Origin: an uncultured Erysipelotrichaceae bacterium
GTDB taxonomy: Bacteria; Bacillota_I; Bacilli_A; Erysipelotrichales; Erysipelotrichaceae
DNA length: 64,000 bases
Assembly (NCBI GenBank): GCA_947385085.1
Contig: CANDJN010000007.1
Coordinates: forward strand, 4,458 to 68,457
Reading direction: 5' to 3'
Positions 1-7,739 of this stretch are shown one piece after another (position 1 is the stretch's first letter; every line of letters begins with the position of its first letter). Made by a program: the position numbers and the translations under genes. Under the pieces are notes generated by a model. That model ran no database searches. It worked only from the letters and a program-made list of their open reading frames with translations, and had not been told where the DNA came from.

Positions 1-564
1 TGGCATATCTCTTTATCCAGTTGGTTTCGGGATTATGTTTATATTCCGCTGGGCGGCAATCGTACCTCAAAAATCAAATGGCTTCGCAATATTCTAATCG
101 TTTGGATATTGACCGGCTTTTGGCATGGTGCGGAGTGGAATTTCATTATCTGGGGATTGTATTACGGTATTCTGTTATTGATCGAAAAATTCTGGTTAGG
201 CAAAATCTTAAATAAGCTTCCAAAGGCGCTCCAATGGCTTTATACCATGGTGATCGTATGTATCGGCTGGGTGATTTTTAACATTACCGACTTATCACAG
301 TTATTATTCGCATTAAAGCATATGTTTACCATCAGCTCTGTTTCACTTATGACATCAATGGCGGCGGAGGTATCCATTATTACCGGCCTGTTGTTCATGC
401 CGCTGGCATTCTTGTGCGCGATGCCGATATTTGCTCGTTTTCACTTTCAAAATGAAGTGTTGGATACGGCAGTGAAAAATATTCTGTGTGTTATTCTTTA
501 TGCGATTTGTATTCTGTTTATTGTGAGCGAGTCTTTTCAGCCGTTTATCTATTTCCGCTTTTAA
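1..564 (+). CDS. MBOAT family membrane O-acyltransferase (AlgI/DltB-like), 3' end only
   Basis: This is the last 187 codons of a gene whose start lies outside the window; the frame is open from base 1. The first residues (WHISLSSWFRDYVYIPLGGN) match the signature of AlgI-type membrane-bound O-acyltransferases. The family's catalytic-histidine region follows as TGFWHGAEWNF near residue 42. Hydrophobic segments fill the rest. Members move acetyl or other acyl groups across the membrane onto extracellular polysaccharides. Its position at the edge of a glycopolymer locus fits acetylation of that polymer. The partner esterase-like protein usually found beside AlgI-type enzymes is not visible here. 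The family is clear; the substrate is not known. Confidence 0.88.
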   Translation, partial: WHISLSSWFRDYVYIPLGGNRTSKIKWLRNILIVWILTGFWHGAEWNFIIWGLYYGILLLIEKFWLGKILNKLPKALQWLYTMVIVCIGWVIFNITDLSQLLFALKHMFTISSVSLMTSMAAEVSIITGLLFMPLAFLCAMPIFARFHFQNEVLDTAVKNILCVILYAICILFIVSESFQPFIYFRF

Positions 565-637
565 AATGAAGCCGTGAAGTAAGGTACAAGTACTATGATC
601 CATGCTTTATAAGCTTATCATTGCCAACGTGTAAATA

Positions 638-666
638 TTTACTAATGATGAATCAACGTGTATAAT
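638..666 (+). promoter_or_regulatory. Sigma-A type promoter for the LCP gene
   Basis: TTTACT (638-643), a 17-base spacer, and a perfect TATAAT (661-666) lie 25 bases upstream of the chosen GTG start. The 9-base word CAACGTGTA occurs twice, at 625-633 and 654-662, and the second copy runs into the -10 box, so it could be an operator. Confidence 0.6.
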
Positions 667-691
667 GTAAAAAATGAATAGGAGGAGTCAT

Positions 692-2785
692 GTGAGCGAC
701 CAGAAGAATGCGGAACAGTCCGCAGTGATAGAAGAAACATCATCAAAATCATCGCCTCATCAGGAGGATGAAACAAAAGTTACAGACGTTCCCTCACAAT
801 CAGAGCCGACTGTTCATGAAACGATTGAATCCGCGGAAGTATCTCCTAAAATGGAAACAAAAACAGAAGCTGAAAAAGCAGCGGCGACAGCGGAAAGTGA
901 GATAGAAGAAATCACAAAGAGCAATGAAAAAGTGCTGAGCGACTTGCAAGCGGATGCAGCGCAAAAGGCGGAATCACGCAGCGTTGATTCGGATTCCGCT
1001 GTGAGCGTTAAGGAAAAAAAGTCAATCAATTCCACAAAGGAAGATGGTTCTATCACAACGGAAGCATCCGATCATGATAAGGAAAGAGAGCATTCAGAGC
1101 AGAAAACGGGTGAAGAAAAAACAAGGAACGAGAAAAAAGGCAAGACATCTTCCTGTTTGAAAGAGCCATCCGATCTGCCTCAAAAGGCAAGCGGTGCCGC
1201 AAATAAAGCATCGTCTCAATCGCAGCCTTTAACGATTGAAGAAAAGCGCAAGCAGCAGCGTGAAAATAAAATGACGATTGAAGAAAAGCGCCGTCTTCAA
1301 AAAACGCAGGCTGTTTATCCAATAAGCCATCATAGTGTGATTAAAGATTATTTCCAAAAAACCGATCAATGGGATCGTATTTGCCTGATCGTTTTATTGT
1401 TATGTGAGGTCATGACGATATATATATCGTTACAGGTGATGCGTTATCTTCGTGCCCTTTATGCGATCGGAATCTTTTTGGTGCTGACATCGGCAATCTT
1501 CATGCTTTTTTGGTTCATGACGAAGAAAAAGCGAACGACTTATTGCTGCAGCGGCATATTGGCACTGCTGCTGTTGATCGGATCCATCGGCGCTTATCGT
1601 ATGGCGACATTCGGCTCCCATGTATTTAATAATGTGGAAACTGAGACGGTGATGATCGTGACCGCAAAGGATTCCAAGCTGATGCCCTCCTCTGACTTTA
1701 AGGGGAAGAAAATGGCAGTATATGAAAATGACGGAGAATTAAACAATTTTGCGCGAGAAATTCTGAGTAAGGAAAAGAAAAGCGGTTATCAAGAGGTTGC
1801 CTATTCCTCCTATCAAGAAGCATATACGGATATGCAGGAGGGAAGAATTGATATGATGGTCTATGATGCCCAGATCCAGAAAAGTTTGGAGGAAAAGGGA
1901 ATTGACAGCGGAGCACATATCAAAGTATTGTTTGAAAAGACATTTCAGCGAGCGGCGGTCAAATCCAAGGCCGTGGATATATCCAAGGATCCCTTTAATG
2001 TATATATCAGCGGCGTCGATTTAACCAGTCGCGGAATCAATGAAAAGGGCAGTTCGGATGTGAATATGATTTTAACCGTGAATCCGAAAACGAAAAAAAT
2101 GATCATGCAGACAATACCGCGTGACAGCTGGGTTCCGATTACCTGTATGAATGATCGCCATTCCAAATTGACCTATGCCGGCGCTTACGGCGGCATTGAC
2201 TGCTCCATTCAAACGATAGAAAAGACGTATGGCATTACCATTAATTATTATGCGAAAATCAACTTTCAAGGTGTCATCGATCTGGTGGATGCATTGGGTG
2301 GTGTTACGGTCATCAGTGATGTCGGTTTCTGTGAAGCGCACCCCTTTGAAGGCTATGGGGTAAGGGATTATTGTTATGCGGCCGGTCCCAATGAGGTGAA
2401 TGGCATAGAGGCATTGATGTTCTCGCGGATTCGCCGCGTATTTTCCGGTGGCGATATTGAACGGGGACGGCATCAGATGGCATTGGTGGAAGCGGTCATG
2501 AACAAGTTTATCGAGGAGCCGACCATGGAGCATATCAACGGTCTGCTTATTGCGGTTCAAAATAACTTTACTACTAATTTAGCAGAATCCGATATGGGCA
2601 AGGCTTTGAATCTATTGATAAGGATGCAGGATCAAATTCAAAAGGTTGAAATGTATACGATGCAGGGAGAATTGGTTTGGAATGATGATGAAATCAGAAA
2701 TGAGCATCTATATTACTTCTATCCGAATGATGGAGAGGTTGCGGTATTTCAACAGCGAATCCGCGATGTATTTGAGGGGAAATAA
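692..2785 (+). CDS. LytR-CpsA-Psr (LCP) family glycopolymer transferase with long charged N-terminus
   Basis: LCP proteins move lipid-linked glycopolymers (teichoic acid, capsule) onto peptidoglycan outside the cell. I start at GTG 692 because AGGAGG (680-685) is six bases upstream; the ATG at 674 would put that Shine-Dalgarno inside the gene. About 200 residues of low-complexity, Lys/Glu/Ser-rich cytoplasmic sequence come first, including a doubled TIEEKR-type segment. Three hydrophobic helices follow at roughly 228-305, then an extracytoplasmic segment resembling a periplasmic-binding fold (about 320-430). The LCP domain occupies about 435-600, with the conserved ISGVD and PRDSWV motifs and the arginine pair in FSRIRR. 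The 697-residue length is long for the family because of the N-terminal tail. The gene sits directly upstream of the polysaccharide genes whose product it may attach to the wall. Confidence 0.9.
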   Translation: MSDQKNAEQSAVIEETSSKSSPHQEDETKVTDVPSQSEPTVHETIESAEVSPKMETKTEAEKAAATAESEIEEITKSNEKVLSDLQADAAQKAESRSVDSDSAVSVKEKKSINSTKEDGSITTEASDHDKEREHSEQKTGEEKTRNEKKGKTSSCLKEPSDLPQKASGAANKASSQSQPLTIEEKRKQQRENKMTIEEKRRLQKTQAVYPISHHSVIKDYFQKTDQWDRICLIVLLLCEVMTIYISLQVMRYLRALYAIGIFLVLTSAIFMLFWFMTKKKRTTYCCSGILALLLLIGSIGAYRMATFGSHVFNNVETETVMIVTAKDSKLMPSSDFKGKKMAVYENDGELNNFAREILSKEKKSGYQEVAYSSYQEAYTDMQEGRIDMMVYDAQIQKSLEEKGIDSGAHIKVLFEKTFQRAAVKSKAVDISKDPFNVYISGVDLTSRGINEKGSSDVNMILTVNPKTKKMIMQTIPRDSWVPITCMNDRHSKLTYAGAYGGIDCSIQTIEKTYGITINYYAKINFQGVIDLVDALGGVTVISDVGFCEAHPFEGYGVRDYCYAAGPNEVNGIEALMFSRIRRVFSGGDIERGRHQMALVEAVMNKFIEEPTMEHINGLLIAVQNNFTTNLAESDMGKALNLLIRMQDQIQKVEMYTMQGELVWNDDEIRNEHLYYFYPNDGEVAVFQQRIRDVFEGK

Positions 2786-2977
2786 GTGATTTGAAATTGC
2801 TGTGCCTTCGTATATAGAAGCGCATTCATATATTTTTGATGGAAGCGATAACGGTGTTCATAGCGATGCGCAGCGATCTTATGAGTATGGTTAGTAGAAA
2901 TTATATGGTATTTAAGAGGTATGGTATCCATCGGCAATTCTTCTCAGCGATGTCTTTGCATGAAAGGATGACAATAA

Positions 2978-3844
2978 ATGGAGTGTTATATAAAATTAAT
3001 GAGGGTTACCCATTATTTAAAAAACTTTTTAATCTTTTTGCCTTTGATCTTTAGTGGAAATATCTTTGATAAAGCAAAATTGTTATCGTGTGTATTTGCT
3101 TTTTTAGCTTTTTCAGCTGCGTCTTCTGTAGTATATATTATCAATGATATTAAAGATAGGGAAAAAGACCGGCAACATGAGGTAAAGAAAACCCGTCCTA
3201 TAGCATCCGGAAAAGTCAGTGTAAAACAGGCTGTTGTTATCGCTTTGTTCTGTGTTCTTGTTTCCTACATTTTTGCGGCGTTATCCATTGAAAGCTTTTC
3301 TCATGTAAGTTTTCTTTACATCATCATTTATGTTTTACTTAATATTGCCTACAGTTTTGGACTTAAAAATATTCCGTTATTAGATCTGAGTATATTAGTG
3401 TCGGGATTTTTGCTTCGCGTTTTATATGGTGCATCTATAATTGATGTCAGCGTTTCCAATTGGCTTTATCTAACGGTAATCTCAGCAGCCTTTTACTTGG
3501 GATTAGGAAAGCGAAGAAATGAAATCAAGAAGTCCGGCGCAAAATCAAGGAAGGTTTTATCCTATTATAATGAAAATTTTTTAGATAAGAATATGTATAT
3601 GTGTTTAACTTTAACCATTATATTTTATTCGCTGTGGTGCGTCGATCCCGTCAATGTAGTAAAAAGCGGAAATTTATTAATTTGGACAGTGCCATTGGTG
3701 ATTCTGATATTCATGAAATACAGCATGGATGTTGAAAATGACAGCTATGGTGATCCTGTTGAGGTGATCTTATCGGATAAGATATTATTCCTAATGGGGA
3801 TTGTTTATGTGACGGTGATAGTCTTGATGATTTATGCTTGTTAA
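2978..3844 (+). CDS. UbiA-family prenyltransferase, polyprenyl-phosphate phosphoribosyltransferase-like
   Basis: A 288-residue polytopic membrane protein. The N-terminus (KLMRVTHYLKNFLIFLPL) and the motif NDIKDREKDRQHEVKKTRP are typical of the UbiA branch that includes decaprenyl-phosphate 5-phosphoribosyltransferase of mycobacteria (Rv3806c). That enzyme joins PRPP to a polyprenyl phosphate. The second Asp-rich UbiA motif is weak, as in that branch. The start ATG follows AAAGGA at a 10-base spacing. An in-frame ATG at 2999 is possible but would cut the conserved KLMR segment. The gene is AT-rich compared with galE downstream. It appears to head an operon with a GT-C glycosyltransferase and a HAD-GtrA fusion. 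The family is firm; the phosphoribosyl substrate is inferred. Confidence 0.8.
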   Translation: MECYIKLMRVTHYLKNFLIFLPLIFSGNIFDKAKLLSCVFAFLAFSAASSVVYIINDIKDREKDRQHEVKKTRPIASGKVSVKQAVVIALFCVLVSYIFAALSIESFSHVSFLYIIIYVLLNIAYSFGLKNIPLLDLSILVSGFLLRVLYGASIIDVSVSNWLYLTVISAAFYLGLGKRRNEIKKSGAKSRKVLSYYNENFLDKNMYMCLTLTIIFYSLWCVDPVNVVKSGNLLIWTVPLVILIFMKYSMDVENDSYGDPVEVILSDKILFLMGIVYVTVIVLMIYAC

Positions 3845-4004
3845 TGTGAGTCAAAAGTGTAACGAGTTTAGAATCAGTAATAAAAGCATATCACAGAAAG
3901 TTCTGATGGTACAGCTATTAAGTGCTGGCTTTGCTTTATCATATTGATTTGTGAAGTAATTCCTTGTGTTCAATTGTGCATGGGTTCATAGAATGGAGTA
4001 TGTT

Positions 4005-5468
4005 ATGAAAACTAAAATATTAAACATATTATTACTTATATTTTCAATACTATTTTTAATATTTCCAACCTCTTATGGAATCGTTGATTTAAAAATCGTA
4101 ATCGCTTATTTAGCGTTATTTGCCACATTCATTTATCTGAAAAACAAGTTTAAGTGGGAATTGAAGATCCAGGAAAAATATTATATTTGGATCATTTTCG
4201 CTCTTGCGATTATCACTAGAATTGGTGTTGTTATCATATTCAATTCTTATATTAGTCAGGTTTCGGATTTTCAAAAGGCAATAGAGGCGTCAAAAACCCT
4301 CAATTTTGAAGGACCCTACTACATGGTTTTTACACATTGGATATTATATCCTACGTTGCTTCATTATATTTATATGATATTTGGCAATGCGCAAATTGTT
4401 GCGTTACTAACGAATGCAATCATATTGATTGGCGCCGCTATTCTTATTTATATGGTGGGAACATTATTGTTTGATAATAAAAAATACGGCTTTATCGCTT
4501 CGTTATTGTATATATTGTGGCCTGCCAACATCTTTTATACATTAATTTTTAGTCAAGAGCATCTATGCGCATTCATTCTAATATTGGTTCTTTACTTGTT
4601 TTTAAGAATGGAAAAAGAAAAAAACAACGGTCAGCTTCATTATATAAATATGATTTTGATTGGCAGTTTATTAGGGTTAAGCGCATTTTTCAAAAATTTT
4701 GCCCCTGTTTTTATCATTGCATTTATCATTTATTACCTATTGGATTCATTAAAAATAACGGTTACGAAAAAATATTTGATCGAAAAAGCATCGACGATAC
4801 TCCTGATTTGTTTATCGTTCGTGATAAGTAAAAATATTATTTTTTTAGGGGTGGATCATTTAGTAGGAGCGAAGGTCGCTAGAAATATCGTGCCTTGCTA
4901 CTTAAATGTCGGCCTTAGAGGTGATGGAAAATATAGTAAAGAAAATTACCGAATGTATTTTGATACTTTAGAAGCGAATCAATATGATTATGACAAAACG
5001 AATAAAGAAATTACAGGCAATTTGATTGAATATCTTAAGAGTTCGGATAGTTCCATCAAGCAGGAGGGCTTTTTTGATAATAAGGCCAGAGTTCTTTTTG
5101 CAGGAGATAAAGCTAGAGTCGGTTGGATTATTCAATCACTGAAAGCGGAAGAGCATTATACGATTGCTAAAATAATGGAAAAGGTCATAAAGGAAATTAA
5201 CAATCATTTTTTCATTATGTTGGTCGTTTTCATGGCATTGGGGATGTTTATTTTGAATCGAGAGAAAAACACAAAGATCTTTCTTTTATATCTGATATTC
5301 TATGGCAGCTTCTTACTTTTAATATTAGTGGAAGCACAAAACCGATATATGTATGCCGTTCAGCCGATAATGTGCATTTTAGCCCCGTTGGGTTTGCAGT
5401 GGTTTCGCAATCAAATTGAAAATAATGTGATAAAGGAAGATAAAAAATATGAAATTAATAGCTTATGA
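4005..5468 (+). CDS. Polytopic GT-C type glycosyltransferase (GT39/ArnT-like)
   Basis: About 487 residues with some ten or more hydrophobic helices. An acidic extracytoplasmic loop (SDFQKAIEASKTL) follows the second or third helix, which is the layout of GT-C enzymes that use polyprenyl-phosphate sugars outside the membrane. I place the start at ATG 4005, six bases after GGAG (3995-3998), because the upstream GTG at 3966 has no ribosome site. The 3' end overlaps the HAD-GtrA gene by 20 bases, so the two are probably translationally coupled. It is AT-rich, like its upstream neighbour. In this operon it is the most likely user of the lipid-linked sugar made by the flanking genes. The exact family number is uncertain. 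Confidence 0.7.
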   Translation: MKTKILNILLLIFSILFLIFPTSYGIVDLKIVIAYLALFATFIYLKNKFKWELKIQEKYYIWIIFALAIITRIGVVIIFNSYISQVSDFQKAIEASKTLNFEGPYYMVFTHWILYPTLLHYIYMIFGNAQIVALLTNAIILIGAAILIYMVGTLLFDNKKYGFIASLLYILWPANIFYTLIFSQEHLCAFILILVLYLFLRMEKEKNNGQLHYINMILIGSLLGLSAFFKNFAPVFIIAFIIYYLLDSLKITVTKKYLIEKASTILLICLSFVISKNIIFLGVDHLVGAKVARNIVPCYLNVGLRGDGKYSKENYRMYFDTLEANQYDYDKTNKEITGNLIEYLKSSDSSIKQEGFFDNKARVLFAGDKARVGWIIQSLKAEEHYTIAKIMEKVIKEINNHFFIMLVVFMALGMFILNREKNTKIFLLYLIFYGSFLLLILVEAQNRYMYAVQPIMCILAPLGLQWFRNQIENNVIKEDKKYEINSL

Positions 5469-6423
5469 TTTTGACGGTACCATTTATGATGGCGATTCCT
5501 CACTTGATTTTTACAAATTTTGTTTCAAAAAAAAACGTATTTATCGTTATTGGCCGAAGCAGTTTTGGTATTTTTGCCTTTATATTCTAGGATTGAAAAC
5601 AAAAACAGAAATGAAAGAGGTGTTTTTTTGCTTTTTGAAAGATTTTAATCATACAGAAGAATTATTAAGTGAATTTTGGGCGAGTCATTATTCAAAAATG
5701 AAAATGTGGTATTTAACCAAGGATCATTCCCACGATCTGATTATTTCGGCATCACCTGAATTTTTATTGGAAATACCCTTCAAGAAATTACAAGCGAAAG
5801 ATCTCATCGCTTCCGCAGTCGATCAAAGAACAGGAAAATTTTTAAAAGAGAATTGTCATGGAGAAGAAAAAGTAAAAAGGCTAAAGGAAAAGTATCCCGA
5901 TGTCATAATTGTAGAAATGTATACCGATAGCAGCGCTGATCTACCGATGATCGAATTTGCTCAAAAAGGTTTTAAAGTGAAAAAAGACCGAGTCATACCT
6001 TATTATGAATATCAAGAAACAAAGTTAGAAAAAATAAAGCATACGTTTTTAACCCCCAAATTTATTCGTTTTGTCTTAGTTGGTTGCCTGAATACTTTTA
6101 ACGGTATATTCTTTTCATTTTTATATTCATTCATCATAAGAAATGCTACTTTTGCATTTATCATCGGATATATCACCAGTCTGGCAACTTCTTATCTGTT
6201 AAACAGCTATTATACATTTCATGATAAAAAACTATCAATATCTAAATATTTGCGATTCTGTATTTCTTATCTTCCTAATTTTATCATTCAGCTGATTTGT
6301 GTAGCTATATTCATTGATTTATTGCACTGGTATAAGCTAATTGCTTACACGATTGCAGCCATTATTGGTATTCCCATTACTTATTTAGCATTATTGTTAT
6401 TTTCATTTAAAGAGAAGAAATAG
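5449..6423 (+). CDS. HAD phosphatase fused to GtrA-type membrane domain
   Basis: Residues 1-190 are a HAD-IB type hydrolase. The nucleophile motif is DFDGT (8-12), motif II is ISASP, the motif III lysine is in GEEKVKR, and motif IV is DSSADLP. Residues about 200-324 form a four-helix GtrA domain (KFIRFVLVGCLNTFNG... and TSLATSYLLNSYYTF). GtrA proteins are linked to flipping or anchoring of polyprenyl-phosphate sugars. With the upstream UbiA protein, a sensible reading is that the HAD domain removes the 5-phosphate from polyprenyl-phosphoryl-phosphoribose and the GtrA part helps move the product across the membrane. All catalytic HAD residues appear present. The ATG has a good AAGGAAG site. 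An intrinsic terminator follows at 6597. Confidence 0.85.
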   Translation: MKLIAYDFDGTIYDGDSSLDFYKFCFKKKRIYRYWPKQFWYFCLYILGLKTKTEMKEVFFCFLKDFNHTEELLSEFWASHYSKMKMWYLTKDHSHDLIISASPEFLLEIPFKKLQAKDLIASAVDQRTGKFLKENCHGEEKVKRLKEKYPDVIIVEMYTDSSADLPMIEFAQKGFKVKKDRVIPYYEYQETKLEKIKHTFLTPKFIRFVLVGCLNTFNGIFFSFLYSFIIRNATFAFIIGYITSLATSYLLNSYYTFHDKKLSISKYLRFCISYLPNFIIQLICVAIFIDLLHWYKLIAYTIAAIIGIPITYLALLLFSFKEKK

Positions 6424-6596
6424 TCATAAACTTGTTTAGTGCTTATGCAAATAAGGGTTGAAACAGAATGATTTCACATGATGTGAATGGGTTCTTTATG
6501 GATTTAAAGAAATTAGCACATGAGCGATATTCGTTATTCTCTGGAAAAAACAGGCAAGGAATGTGGTTAGATGGTCGCATTGCGCTTTTCATGCTC

Positions 6597-6620
6597 GCTA
6601 TCCTTGGGATAGCTTTTTTC
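6597..6620 (+). terminator. Intrinsic terminator of the UbiA/GT-C/HAD-GtrA operon
   Basis: A perfect seven-base-pair stem (GCTATCC / GGATAGC) with a TTG loop is followed by six T residues. It lies about 175 bases after the HAD-GtrA stop and before the galE promoter. The rest of 6424-6653 holds only an unconvincing 52-codon open frame that the hairpin falls within. Confidence 0.8.
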
Positions 6621-6653
6621 TTTTGAGTTAGGTAACGATTCTTTTTAAAACCT

Positions 6654-6682
6654 TTTACAACATTTGGAATTGTTGATATAAT
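6654..6682 (+). promoter_or_regulatory. Promoter of the galE nonulosonate/capsule operon
   Basis: TTTACA (6654-6659), a 17-base spacer and TATAAT (6677-6682), 46 bases upstream of galE. The genes from galE to the GT2 at 17146 overlap or nearly touch, apart from a 110-base gap before the hexapeptide acyltransferase, so this is probably the main promoter for about 10 kb. Confidence 0.75.
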
Positions 6683-6728
6683 ATATTATGTGGTATATTA
6701 ATCTTATCACAGAGAAAGAAGGAATAAG

Positions 6729-7739
6729 ATGAAGAAAATCTTAATCACCGGTGGAGCCGGGTATATTGGAAGCCACACTGCTGTAGAATTATTACAAGCA
6801 GGATATGATATTGTGATTGTCGATGATTTCAGTAATTCAAAGCCAAAAGCCATTGAAAGCATCAAGAAAATAACCGGAAAAGATTTCCGTTTTGTAGCGG
6901 GTAATGTTTGTGACCGCTCATTGGTAGCGAAGATATTTAAGGAAGAAAAGCCGGATGCCGTGATTCATTTTGCCGGATATAAGGCGGTAGGAGAATCAGT
7001 GGCGAAGCCGTTGATGTATTATCGAAACAACATTGACAGTACATTAACCTTGCTGGAAGTGATGCAGGAATTTGACTGTAAGAACTTTGTGTTTTCTTCC
7101 AGCGCTACTGTTTACGGTGAGCCCGAGCGGCTGCCGCTCGATGAAAAGTGCCGGTTGTCAACCACCAATCCATACGGTTCCACAAAGTTATACATCGAAG
7201 GAATTTTGAATGATTTGTATGTTTCAGATCACGCATGGAATATTGCGATACTGAGGTATTTTAATCCGGTAGGAGCGCATGAGAGCGGTTTGATCGGCGA
7301 GGAGCCCAACGGGATACCCAATAACTTGGTTCCCTATATCGTAAAAGTTGCGATGAAAGAGTTGCCGGCCCTATCTGTTTTCGGCAGCGATTATCCGACA
7401 CCTGACGGTACCGGTGTTCGCGACTATATTCATGTCGTGGATTTAGCGAAAGGTCATGTAAAAAGCTTAGATGCGATTTTTCAGGGAACCGGTCTTGACT
7501 ACTATAATTTAGGAACCGGAACGGGATATAGCGTTCTGGATTTGGTGAAGGCCTTTGAAAAAGTAAACAAGGTGAATGTTCCGTATCAAATTGTGGACAG
7601 ACGTCCCGGCGATGTTGCCGAGTGCTTCGCTAATCCGCAATATGCAAAAGAAAAGCTGGGATGGCAAGCGGAATTGGGACTGGAAGAAATGATGAAAAGT
7701 TCTTATGAGTTTGCACGAAAATCCGGAGAAAACCAATGA
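6729..7739 (+). CDS. galE: UDP-glucose 4-epimerase
   Basis: A 336-residue extended SDR enzyme that interconverts UDP-glucose and UDP-galactose (or the N-acetyl forms) in the cytoplasm. It has the NAD-binding GGAGYIG motif at 7-13, SSSATVYG near 122, and the catalytic Tyr149-x-x-x-Lys153 in YGSTKLY. The RYFNP segment and the C-terminal RRPGDVAE motif match GalE. Length is standard. GAAGGA precedes the ATG. The stop overlaps the next start (ATGA), indicating coupling. Here it probably supplies Gal or GalNAc to the capsule or teichoic polymer made by the downstream genes. Confidence 0.95.
   Translation: MKKILITGGAGYIGSHTAVELLQAGYDIVIVDDFSNSKPKAIESIKKITGKDFRFVAGNVCDRSLVAKIFKEEKPDAVIHFAGYKAVGESVAKPLMYYRNNIDSTLTLLEVMQEFDCKNFVFSSSATVYGEPERLPLDEKCRLSTTNPYGSTKLYIEGILNDLYVSDHAWNIAILRYFNPVGAHESGLIGEEPNGIPNNLVPYIVKVAMKELPALSVFGSDYPTPDGTGVRDYIHVVDLAKGHVKSLDAIFQGTGLDYYNLGTGTGYSVLDLVKAFEKVNKVNVPYQIVDRRPGDVAECFANPQYAKEKLGWQAELGLEEMMKSSYEFARKSGENQ

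Noticed and set aside
2072..2560. 162-codon antisense frame inside the LCP gene
   Set aside because: Shadow of the LCP domain coding sequence; no supporting signals.
6468..6626. 52-codon open frame with a hydrophobic C-terminus downstream of the HAD-GtrA gene
   Set aside because: No good ribosome site, and the operon's intrinsic terminator hairpin lies inside its last codons; more likely non-coding.
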